A stretch of 64,000 bases of DNA, from assembly GCA_027627685.1 (NCBI GenBank), contig CP091241.1, positions 2,171,191 through 2,235,190 of the forward strand, in the 5' to 3' direction. The stretch comes from Hyphomonadaceae bacterium ML37. Its GTDB lineage: Bacteria > Pseudomonadota > Alphaproteobacteria > Caulobacterales > Maricaulaceae. Position numbers and translations under genes: made by a program. Each line of letters starts with the position of its first letter. The first letter of the stretch is position 1. The notes beneath the pieces were generated by a model. It did no database searches and had not been told where the DNA came from. It saw only the letters and a program-made list of their open reading frames with translations. This document shows, one piece after another, positions 1-6,510 of the stretch.

Positions 1-85
1 CAGACCAAGCCTAGCGGCGCCGTCTAGCCAGAGCCAGAGGCGAAGTGCGCCGCTCGGCCCGGGCGGCTGTCACGGAAAAAGCCCC

Positions 86-1273
86 TCAGATCACGCCGCG
101 CGCCTTCATCGCGTCGATCATCTGTGCATCCAGCCCGGCTTCCCGGGCCAGCGATTGGGAATGCTCGCCAAAGCCCGGCGCCGCCGGATCGGGGCGGGCG
201 GGCTCGCGGGCGAAGCGGATGGGCGGGCCGATATGGCGATTGCCGGCGGCGTCCTCAAAGACCAGCCCGCGCTCGCGGGTATGGGGATCATCGAACGCGT
301 CCTTGAGGGTGCGCACCGGCGCCCAGCACACATCGACATCTTTGAGGAAGACCTCCCATTCGGCCAGCGTGCGGCTGGCGAAGGTCTCGGTGAAGAAGGC
401 GCGCAGGGGCTCCTGATCCGGTCCGGGCTCAAGGCGGGCATAGTGGACGAGATCGGGCCGCCCCAGCGCTTCCAGCAAATTTGTGGCGAACTTGATCTCT
501 GATCCACCCAGGACCAGGTGCTTTTCGTCTATGGTTTCATAGACATGATACATCGCCGCGCCGCCGAATGAGCGCATGTCCTTCACCGGCGGGCGGGCGT
601 CCTGGGCGAAGACCGGCCCGGTGACATTGGGCGTCCAGGCCAGGCAGGCATCATACATGGCCAGATCAATGAAATCGCCTTGCCCCGTCGCATGGCGGCG
701 GTACAGCGCCATCAGGATCGCAGACAGCGCCATCAGCGAGGCGGCCATGTCGGCGACCGGCATGTTGGGGCTGGCCGGCTTGCCATCTTCCAGCCCGCGA
801 TTGAGATCCACCAGCCCCGCCAGCGCCTGCACCGTCAGGTCATGGGCGGGCTTCATCGCATAGCCGCCCTCCTGCCCGAAGGCGGAGATGGAGCAGTACA
901 CAAGGCGCGGATTGAGCACGCTCAGGGTCTCATAGTCCGCCGCCAGGCGCCGGGCGACGCCGGGCCGGAACGCCTCCACCACCACATCGGCCTCGCGGGC
1001 GAGCGCATGCAGCAGCGCCTGCCCGTCAGGGTCTTTCAGGTTCAGCTTCAGCGAGCGCTTGCCTCGCGCGATATTGCGAAACCAGACCGAGACGCCGTCA
1101 GCATGGCGCAAGCCGATCTCGCGCGTCGGCTCGCCGGTCCCGTTGGCCGGCTCGATCATCACCACATCGGCGCCGTGATCAGCCATCATCATGGTCAGAT
1201 GCGGACCAGGCAAAAAGGCGGAGAGGTCGAGAACTTTGAGGCCGGAGAGTTTCATGGGGGCAATCTCACTCAT
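86..1273 (-). CDS. CaiB/BaiF (class III) CoA-transferase family protein
   Basis: A 395-residue protein of the CaiB/BaiF family, whose members move CoA between carboxylic acids or racemise 2-methylacyl-CoAs. Family landmarks are the N-terminal GLKVLDLSAFLPGPH segment, the RGKRSLKLNLKDPDG segment near residue 75, and HDLTVQALAG near residue 142, where the catalytic aspartate of the family sits. Length is typical of the single-domain members. The start overlaps the end of the upstream DUF5615 gene by 8 bases; an internal ATG 18 bases downstream is an alternative start. It is the last gene of a minus-strand run of CoA-ester genes that begins at 5718, so a role in the same acid-degradation route is inferred. 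It could equally be an alpha-methylacyl-CoA racemase-like enzyme; the substrate cannot be read from sequence. The 85 bases beyond its stop hold nothing recognisable. Confidence 0.85.
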   Translation of the reverse strand: MSEIAPMKLSGLKVLDLSAFLPGPHLTMMMADHGADVVMIEPANGTGEPTREIGLRHADGVSVWFRNIARGKRSLKLNLKDPDGQALLHALAREADVVVEAFRPGVARRLAADYETLSVLNPRLVYCSISAFGQEGGYAMKPAHDLTVQALAGLVDLNRGLEDGKPASPNMPVADMAASLMALSAILMALYRRHATGQGDFIDLAMYDACLAWTPNVTGPVFAQDARPPVKDMRSFGGAAMYHVYETIDEKHLVLGGSEIKFATNLLEALGRPDLVHYARLEPGPDQEPLRAFFTETFASRTLAEWEVFLKDVDVCWAPVRTLKDAFDDPHTRERGLVFEDAAGNRHIGPPIRFAREPARPDPAAPGFGEHSQSLAREAGLDAQMIDAMKARGVI

Positions 1274-1601
1274 ATTTGCGGCTACGCGCCTGGCGTTGCG
1301 TGATCACGGTCAGGCAGCCAAACAGGGTGTCTTGCTGCTGCTCAACGGCCTGGACGATCAGCGCCTCATCCAGAGTCCGCAACAGGATGATCGCTGGCGG
1401 GTGCACCCCGTGGCGAAAAGCGATATCGCCAAATCCGTTGTCTGTGGTGACGAGGATGCGCGCCGTCCGGATGGCGAGATTCGCGACTTCAAAATCATCC
1501 GCGCCGCGGTGATCAGGCGATACGAATGTGACGTCATGGCCTGCGCGCGCCAGCGCATTCGCGATCTCGCGCGGGACGCATTCGTCTATCAGGAACCGCA
1601 T
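1266..1601 (-). CDS. DUF5615 PIN-like toxin
   Basis: A 111-residue protein starting MRFLIDECVPREIANAL, the hallmark of the DUF5615 (Mut7-C/PIN-like) family. The acidic residues of LIDECVP near the N-terminus and of VTTDNGFGDIAF near residue 75 match the PIN-fold nuclease pattern. Family knowledge says such proteins are usually toxins paired with DUF433 antitoxins. Here the DUF433 gene ends one base before this ATG (TGA then ATG), which is the classic tight coupling of a toxin-antitoxin pair. The C-terminal tail runs into the start of the following CoA-transferase. RNase activity is inferred from the family and cannot be shown from the sequence. Confidence 0.82.
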   Translation of the reverse strand: MRFLIDECVPREIANALARAGHDVTFVSPDHRGADDFEVANLAIRTARILVTTDNGFGDIAFRHGVHPPAIILLRTLDEALIVQAVEQQQDTLFGCLTVITQRQARSRKYE

Positions 1602-1838
1602 TCACTCGGCCGCAGACAGGACATCGCCAGCCATCACGTCCGCGGCGAAGGCCAGCGCAGCCGCCACATCGCCAGGTGAAAGCGACGGGTAGGAGTCAAG
1701 AATCTCCGGCTCCGTGCGGCCCTTGGCGACCTCGCGCACGATCAGATAGACCGGCATGCGCGTGCCTTTGATGCACGGCTTGCCAACCATGATGGCCGGG
1801 TCGGCGCTGATGCGCGGGTGAGCTTCTTCCAGGGTCAT
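1602..1838 (-). CDS. DUF433 antitoxin
   Basis: A 78-residue DUF433 protein. The diagnostic pattern is IMVGKPCIKGTRMPVYLI followed by an SYPSLSPGDVAAALAFA helix-turn-helix-like segment. DUF433 proteins resemble VapB-type DNA-binding antitoxins and lie upstream of DUF5615 toxins, exactly the order seen here. The gene begins 32 bases after the stop of the upstream CoA-transferase, so the pair may share that operon's transcript or have its own short promoter. Autoregulation by the antitoxin is expected from the family, but no operator was identified. Confidence 0.85.
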   Translation of the reverse strand: MTLEEAHPRISADPAIMVGKPCIKGTRMPVYLIVREVAKGRTEPEILDSYPSLSPGDVAAALAFAADVMAGDVLSAAE

Positions 1839-1870
1839 GGCGTCAGCCTATCATATTGCCGGCTGGAATT

Positions 1871-3040
1871 TCACGCTTCAGAATCGAATTTTGATCCCGC
1901 TTTCAGCGGGCCAAGCACCGCTTGCGAATGCTCCCCCAGCTTGGGCGCCCGCGCCTGGCTGGGCCGTTCGCCATTGATGCGGAATGGTTCGCGCAGGAGC
2001 TTCAGCCCGTCCGGGCGATCGGGATGGTCCACCGTTTCGATGAGACCCGCCGCATCCGGCGCATCCAGCGCCTGCGACAGGGAATACACCGGCGCCACCG
2101 GGACCTTGCCCCCCAGCAGCGTCACCCAGTGGGCGGTGGGCCGGGTGCGGAACAGCGCGTCCAGCTCGTCCTGCAGGGCCGCGCGGTTGTCGCCGCGGGC
2201 TGTCGTGTCGGCAAAGCGCGGATCGGCGGCAAGATCGGCGCGCTCCACGGCCTCGCAGAACATGATCCAGAATTTGGGCAGCTGGCACATCAGGAACAGC
2301 CAGCCATCTTCGGTGGGAAAGAGCTGGCTCGGCATCACCGACGGGTGGGCCGAGCGCGCCAGGCGCTTGGTCTCCGCGCCCTCATTGAGATACCAGGTCG
2401 CCGGATAGGACAGCTGGTGCAGGGCGGTATCCAGCAGCGACACATCCACATCACAGCCCTGACCTGAGCGCCGCGCGCCCAGCACCGCCGAGACCAGACC
2501 CAGCGCCATCATGGTGCCGGTCATGAAATCGACCATGGACAGGCCAAAGCGCGCCGGCGGGCCGTCGGGTTCGCCGGTCAGCGACAGAAACCCGGCCTCG
2601 GCCTGCATGAGATAATCATAGCCCGGCCAGGCCTCGCGCGCCCCGCCCCGGCCATAGGCCGACAGATGCGCACACACAATGTCCGGCTTGATAGCTTTCA
2701 GGCCGGCATAGTCCACCTTCAGCCGGGCCGGCAGATCGCCGCGCAGATTATTGGCCACCGCATCGGCGCCCTTCACCAGCGCTTCGAACAGGGCGCGGTC
2801 ATCGTTCTGCTTGAGATCAAGGCAGACCGATTTCTTGCCCCGGTTGAAGGTCTGGAAGAACTGGCTGTCATCCTCGCCCAGGAAGTACGGCCCCGCCGCG
2901 CGCGATGAGTCGCCACCCTCGGCGGTCTCGATCTTGATCACCTCCGCGCCCAGCCCGGCCAGAAGCTGTGTGCCATAGGGTCCCGCCCCATATTGCTCGA
3001 TCGTCAGGATGCGCAGGCCGTCGAGGGGTTTGTGCATCAT
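1871..3040 (-). CDS. CaiB/BaiF (class III) CoA-transferase
   Basis: A 389-residue class III CoA-transferase. The start is placed at the ATGATG pair at 3040/3037 because AGGAG lies just upstream; the open frame continues 11 codons further without a ribosome site. Landmarks are LRILTIEQYGAGPYGTQLLA at the N-terminus, NRGKKSVCLDLKQ near residue 70, and PGYDYLMQAEAG near residue 140, which holds the catalytic Asp of formyl-CoA-transferase-like enzymes. The SMVDFMTGTMMALG segment is typical of dicarboxylate-type members. It lies downstream of an acyl-CoA dehydrogenase, a MaoC hydratase and a CitE-like lyase, so activation of a C4-C5 dicarboxylate to its CoA ester is a reasonable inference. The two transferases in this cluster are only distantly alike and are not a recent duplication. 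Confidence 0.87.
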   Translation of the reverse strand: MMHKPLDGLRILTIEQYGAGPYGTQLLAGLGAEVIKIETAEGGDSSRAAGPYFLGEDDSQFFQTFNRGKKSVCLDLKQNDDRALFEALVKGADAVANNLRGDLPARLKVDYAGLKAIKPDIVCAHLSAYGRGGAREAWPGYDYLMQAEAGFLSLTGEPDGPPARFGLSMVDFMTGTMMALGLVSAVLGARRSGQGCDVDVSLLDTALHQLSYPATWYLNEGAETKRLARSAHPSVMPSQLFPTEDGWLFLMCQLPKFWIMFCEAVERADLAADPRFADTTARGDNRAALQDELDALFRTRPTAHWVTLLGGKVPVAPVYSLSQALDAPDAAGLIETVDHPDRPDGLKLLREPFRINGERPSQARAPKLGEHSQAVLGPLKAGSKFDSEA

Positions 3041-3080
3041 GGGTCTCCTGTCGACGCCTGCGCAGGTGCTCACATCTTTC

Positions 3081-3128
3081 CTCCCCCGCTTGCGGGGGAG
3101 GTGTCAGCGAAGCTGACGGAGGGGGGAG
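3081..3128. repeat. Intergenic double-hairpin repeat
   Basis: CTCCCCC-GCTTG-CGGGGGAG is a perfect hairpin immediately followed by GTCAGC-GAA-GCTGAC, a second one, and then a G-rich run complementary to the start of the element. This layout is that of the short dispersed palindromic repeats common between genes of Caulobacterales and related alphaproteobacteria. It separates the acyl-CoA dehydrogenase from the following CoA-transferase. No second copy was noticed in this window. It could act as a transcript-processing or partial termination site. Confidence 0.7.
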
Positions 3129-3134
3129 CGCCCC

Positions 3135-4331
3135 CTAAACCGGGTTCCGCTTGATCAGCTGCTTGGCGATGATGATGCGTTGCAGCTCGTTGGTGCCTTC
3201 GCCAATGCACATCAGCGGCGCGTCGCGGTAGAGGCGCTCGATCACGTACTCTTTCGAGTAGCCATAGCCGCCATGGATGCGCATGGCTTCGGTGGCGACC
3301 TCCACAGCGGTTTCGCTGGCAAAATACTTGGCCATGCCCGCTTCCATGTCGATGCGCGCGCCGGTGTCGTAGGCGCGCGCGGCGTCCTCTACCAGCAGCT
3401 CGGCGGCGCGGGTGCGCGCGGCCATGTCGCCGAGTTTCAGCTGGATCGCCTGATGCTCGCAGATCGGCTTGCCCATGGTCTTGCGGGTCTGTGAATAGGC
3501 GACGCTTTCGCGCAGCGCCCGCTTGGCGATGCCCACCGAGCGCGCGGCGATATTGATGCGCCCGATCTCGAGCCCGCCCGTGGCCATGAAGAAGCCCTGC
3601 CCCTCCTCGCCGCCGACCAGCGACAGTTCGGCGTCGCAGGCATAGTCCTCAAAGATGAACTCGCCTGAATCGATGCCCTTGTATCCAAGCTTTTCCAGCT
3701 TCTGGCCGTTGCGGATGCCGGGCAGGGCCGCGCCGGTCTCGGGATCGATCTTGGAGACGATCAGCATGCTCATGCCCTTGTAGCGGGGCTCGGCGCCGGT
3801 GTCGGTCTTCACCAGAAGCGCGCAGGCATGGCCTTTAATGGCGTTGGATATCCAGGTCTTGGCGCCGTTGACGATATACTTGCCGCCCTCAAGGCGGGCC
3901 GTGGTGCGGATCGCCTGCAGATCGGTGCCTGCATCCGGCTCGGTCAAGCCGAGGCCGCCGCGCAGCTCGCCGGTTGCGAATTTCGGCAGCCAGTATTCCT
4001 TCTGCCGGTCCGTGCCGAAGCGCTGGACAATCTGCGCCATCATGAGGTGGGAGTTGAAGATGCCGGTCAGGCTCATCCACTCCTCGGCGATCATCATGAC
4101 GATTTTGGAGTAGGTCGTGGCTGACAGGCCCAGCCCGCCATATTCAGGATCGATGAGCGCGCCGAACAGGCCCAGCTCCTTCATGTCCTCCACGAGTTCG
4201 GCGGGCCACTCGTCGGCATGCTCCAGGTCCATCGCCACCGGCGCGACCTTCTTCTCGATCCATTTCGCAATGGCATCGAGCATCTGGCGCTCGTCGGCAT
4301 CGGTCATCTGATAGGTTTCGGCAGCAGCCAT
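3135..4331 (-). CDS. Acyl-CoA dehydrogenase
   Basis: A 398-residue FAD-dependent acyl-CoA dehydrogenase, the usual length. It shows the three-part family fold: an N-terminal helical domain, the GGLGLTEPDAGTDLQAI flavin/substrate motif near residue 123, the ISNAIKGHA strand region, and the C-terminal RIHGGYGYSKEYVIERLYRD signature. The catalytic glutamate is in IGEGTNELQRI near residue 380, the position used by short-chain and glutaryl-type enzymes. AGGAG lies six bases before the ATG. It follows the MaoC gene by 33 bases. In this cluster it would desaturate a (possibly branched or dicarboxylic) acyl-CoA before hydration by MaoC; the exact substrate is not determinable. Confidence 0.92.
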   Translation of the reverse strand: MAAAETYQMTDADERQMLDAIAKWIEKKVAPVAMDLEHADEWPAELVEDMKELGLFGALIDPEYGGLGLSATTYSKIVMMIAEEWMSLTGIFNSHLMMAQIVQRFGTDRQKEYWLPKFATGELRGGLGLTEPDAGTDLQAIRTTARLEGGKYIVNGAKTWISNAIKGHACALLVKTDTGAEPRYKGMSMLIVSKIDPETGAALPGIRNGQKLEKLGYKGIDSGEFIFEDYACDAELSLVGGEEGQGFFMATGGLEIGRINIAARSVGIAKRALRESVAYSQTRKTMGKPICEHQAIQLKLGDMAARTRAAELLVEDAARAYDTGARIDMEAGMAKYFASETAVEVATEAMRIHGGYGYSKEYVIERLYRDAPLMCIGEGTNELQRIIIAKQLIKRNPV

Positions 4332-4364
4332 GTGAGGCTCCTAAGGTTTTGCGCGCATAGCGCC

Positions 4365-4886
4365 CTAGTAATTGCCCACCTTGTCCTCGACCGCATTGCC
4401 GCGGCCGGGGATGAGCATGTTGCGTTTGAAGGTACAGACCATTTCGCCGCGCTGGTTGAAGCCGCGGGTCAGCACCGTGACGATGCCCTGGCCGGGGCGC
4501 GACTGGCTCTCGCGCTTGGCCAGCACTTCGCTCTCGCCATAGATCGTGTCGCCGGCGAAGACCGGCGCGGTGAACTTCACCTCGTCCATGCCCAGATTGG
4601 CGATGGCCTTCTGGGACACGTCCGTCACGCTCATGCCGATCAGGATCGCCAGCGTATAGGGGCTGACCACCAGATTCTGCTTGAACTCCGAGCCCTTGGC
4701 GAACTCTGCGTCGAAATGCATCGGGTGAGTGTTCATCGTCATCAGCGTGAACAGGTGATTGTCGTACTCGGTCACCGTCTTGGCCGGGCGATGCTCATAG
4801 ATATCGCCGACGATGAAATCCTCAAAATAGCGCCCGAAAGTCTCGCGATAGCGCTGCGGACCGATTTCCTTGACGTTCTGAACCAC
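4365..4886 (-). CDS. MaoC-family acyl-CoA hydratase
   Basis: A 173-residue single hot-dog domain MaoC protein, starting with GTG after a GGGG-rich ribosome site. Near residue 40 the TEYDNHLFTLMTMNTHPMH segment contains the Asp and His pair characteristic of R-hydratase 2/MaoC active sites. Members add water to enoyl-CoAs, and close relatives act on mesaconyl- or methylfumaryl-type CoAs. It starts 10 bases after the stop of the CitE-like gene. The pairing with a CitE-type lyase is the recurrent hydratase/lyase combination of itaconate, mesaconate and methylmalyl-CoA routes, which suggests but does not prove that class of substrate. Confidence 0.87.
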   Translation of the reverse strand: MVQNVKEIGPQRYRETFGRYFEDFIVGDIYEHRPAKTVTEYDNHLFTLMTMNTHPMHFDAEFAKGSEFKQNLVVSPYTLAILIGMSVTDVSQKAIANLGMDEVKFTAPVFAGDTIYGESEVLAKRESQSRPGQGIVTVLTRGFNQRGEMVCTFKRNMLIPGRGNAVEDKVGNY

Positions 4887-4896
4887 GAATTTCCCC

Positions 4897-5718
4897 TTAT
4901 CCCTGCCGTGCGGCGGCGAGCGTGCGGCGCGCCGCCCGGATCACCGGCAGTTCGATCAGCTTGCCATTGAACAACGCCGCGCCGCCGTCAGCCTTGGCAA
5001 AGGCCTCCAGAATGGCGCGCGCCCGGGCCAGCTCGTCCTCGCCCGGTGTGAAGGCGGCGGCGACGCCGGCGATCTGTTTTGGATGGATGCAGGCGCGCCC
5101 GGTAAAGCCCAGCGCCTTGGCGCGGGCTGTGGTTTCGGCGAGGCCCGCCTCGTCCTCCACGTCCAGCCAGGGCACGTCCATCAGCTCCACGCCCGAAGCA
5201 GCGGCGGCGGCGGCCAGCACGCCGCGCGCATGCAATAGCGGCTCCCACTCCATTGTGATGGCCAGGTCAGCCGCGTAATCTGCGCCGCCAAACAGCGCGC
5301 CCTCCACGCCGGGCGCTCCCGCAATCTCGTAGGCATGTTTCAGTCCTGCCGCGCTCTCGATCACCGGCCAGAGCGGCGGCGCGTCCGGTCCGCCCAGCGC
5401 CTCGGCGATGATCACCAGCTCCTCTCGGTGAGAGACTTTGGGAATCATCAGGAAATCGGCCCGGCCCTCGCCGTGGGCATAGGCGGCCAGATCAGCCAGC
5501 CCGGCGGCCGTGCGCGGGGAATTGATCCGGAAACCCAGGCGCGGCGCGCCTCCCGTGCGCGGCTCAGCCAGCGCCGCCATCACGGCATGACGCGCCTCGT
5601 CCTTGCCGGCGGGGGGCACCGCGTCTTCCAGATCGATGCATACGCCATCGGCCCCGGCGGCCAGCGCCTTGGCGATGCGGTCAGGGCGCGATCCGGGGAC
5701 AAAAAGCAGGCTGCGCAT
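4897..5718 (-). CDS. HpcH/HpaI aldolase family, CitE-like CoA-ester lyase
   Basis: A 273-residue TIM-barrel lyase of the CitE/malyl-CoA lyase type. Visible motifs are MRSLLFVPGSRPDRIAKAL at the start, CIDLEDAVP near residue 27 with metal-binding acidic residues, PVIESAAGL near residue 118 with a catalytic Glu, FGGADYAADL near residue 143, and RACIHPKQI near residue 210. Such enzymes cleave beta-hydroxyacyl-CoAs, e.g. citramalyl-CoA to pyruvate and acetyl-CoA or malyl-CoA to glyoxylate and acetyl-CoA. It is the first gene of the minus-strand cluster and faces the plus-strand VOC gene across a 112-base divergent region, where its promoter should lie. Confidence 0.88.
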   Translation of the reverse strand: MRSLLFVPGSRPDRIAKALAAGADGVCIDLEDAVPPAGKDEARHAVMAALAEPRTGGAPRLGFRINSPRTAAGLADLAAYAHGEGRADFLMIPKVSHREELVIIAEALGGPDAPPLWPVIESAAGLKHAYEIAGAPGVEGALFGGADYAADLAITMEWEPLLHARGVLAAAAAASGVELMDVPWLDVEDEAGLAETTARAKALGFTGRACIHPKQIAGVAAAFTPGEDELARARAILEAFAKADGGAALFNGKLIELPVIRAARRTLAAARQG

Positions 5719-5830
5719 CGAGTTCCAGTCTGATAGGGTTGTCCGGACAAATTAGGGGTCAGCTCCGGGCCGGTCAAGCCGCGCACGGCGCCGGACGCCC
5801 GCCGATCCACTGCTTTTGAGGAGACCCGCC

Positions 5831-6391
5831 ATGTCCACCCTTGCCGCCCTCGCCGCCGCCCTCAGCGTCCTGTTCGCCAGCACCAGCGCCGCCGCGCAGG
5901 AGCCGGCCGGCGACGCGCCCTATGACGGGACCTACTTCAAGCGTCAGGCCATCATCGTGTCGGACATGGACCGGGCGCTGACGCTGTATCGCGACATTCT
6001 CGGATTTGAGCTGCACTCGCTGACGCAGTCGGGTCCCGACAGCTATTCCTATGAGGTGTTCAATATCCCGCGCGAGGCCTCGATCCGGTTCGCCACGCTG
6101 GACGGCGGCGCAGTTCAGGTGCGCACCCTCGCCCTTATTGAAGTGACCGGCATCGAGCTTCAGCCGCTGACCGGCATCCGCCGCGCGGCCGCCGTCATCG
6201 ACGCCCATGGCCGGTATGAGGCCATTGTAGAGGCCATCGACGCCCTGGGACTGGACCGCGTTGAGCCGCGCGCATTGGGCCGGGCCGACAGTGAGCGCGG
6301 GCAGGGCATTGAGCTCGGCTTCACCGACTGGGACGGCAATCTCATCGTGATCTATGAATTTCCCCGGCCCGAACCGCCCACCCCGCGCTGA
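5831..6391 (+). CDS. Secreted VOC (glyoxalase/bleomycin resistance) family protein
   Basis: A 186-residue protein with a Sec signal peptide (residues 1-22, cleavage near SAAAQE) followed by a vicinal-oxygen-chelate fold. The motif SDMDRALTLYRDILGFEL near residue 45 is the first beta-alpha-beta unit, and TDWDGNLIVIYEF near the C-terminus holds the expected metal-ligand glutamate. The start at 5831 is supported by GAGGAG eight bases upstream. Export to the periplasm is unusual for a glyoxalase-like protein, and the function is unknown. It is transcribed away from the CoA-ester cluster. A link to that cluster is tempting, because VOC genes occur in some itaconate operons, but the signal peptide argues for a separate role. 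Confidence 0.8.
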   Translation: MSTLAALAAALSVLFASTSAAAQEPAGDAPYDGTYFKRQAIIVSDMDRALTLYRDILGFELHSLTQSGPDSYSYEVFNIPREASIRFATLDGGAVQVRTLALIEVTGIELQPLTGIRRAAAVIDAHGRYEAIVEAIDALGLDRVEPRALGRADSERGQGIELGFTDWDGNLIVIYEFPRPEPPTPR

Positions 6392-6510
6392 CCGGGCCGG
6401 GAGGCGCGCCTGTCGCGTACGTGACCGATAATTAAGCTGCTTCAGGCTTGGCCGTAGCCGGTCCATTGGCCTAGTTTAAAGGCTGACCATATTCCGGGGA
6501 GGGAAATTCC

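Noticed and set aside
5831-6391. VOC protein as a member of the adjacent CoA-ester degradation cluster
   Set aside because: It is transcribed in the opposite direction and has a signal peptide, so it works outside the cytoplasm where CoA esters are handled.
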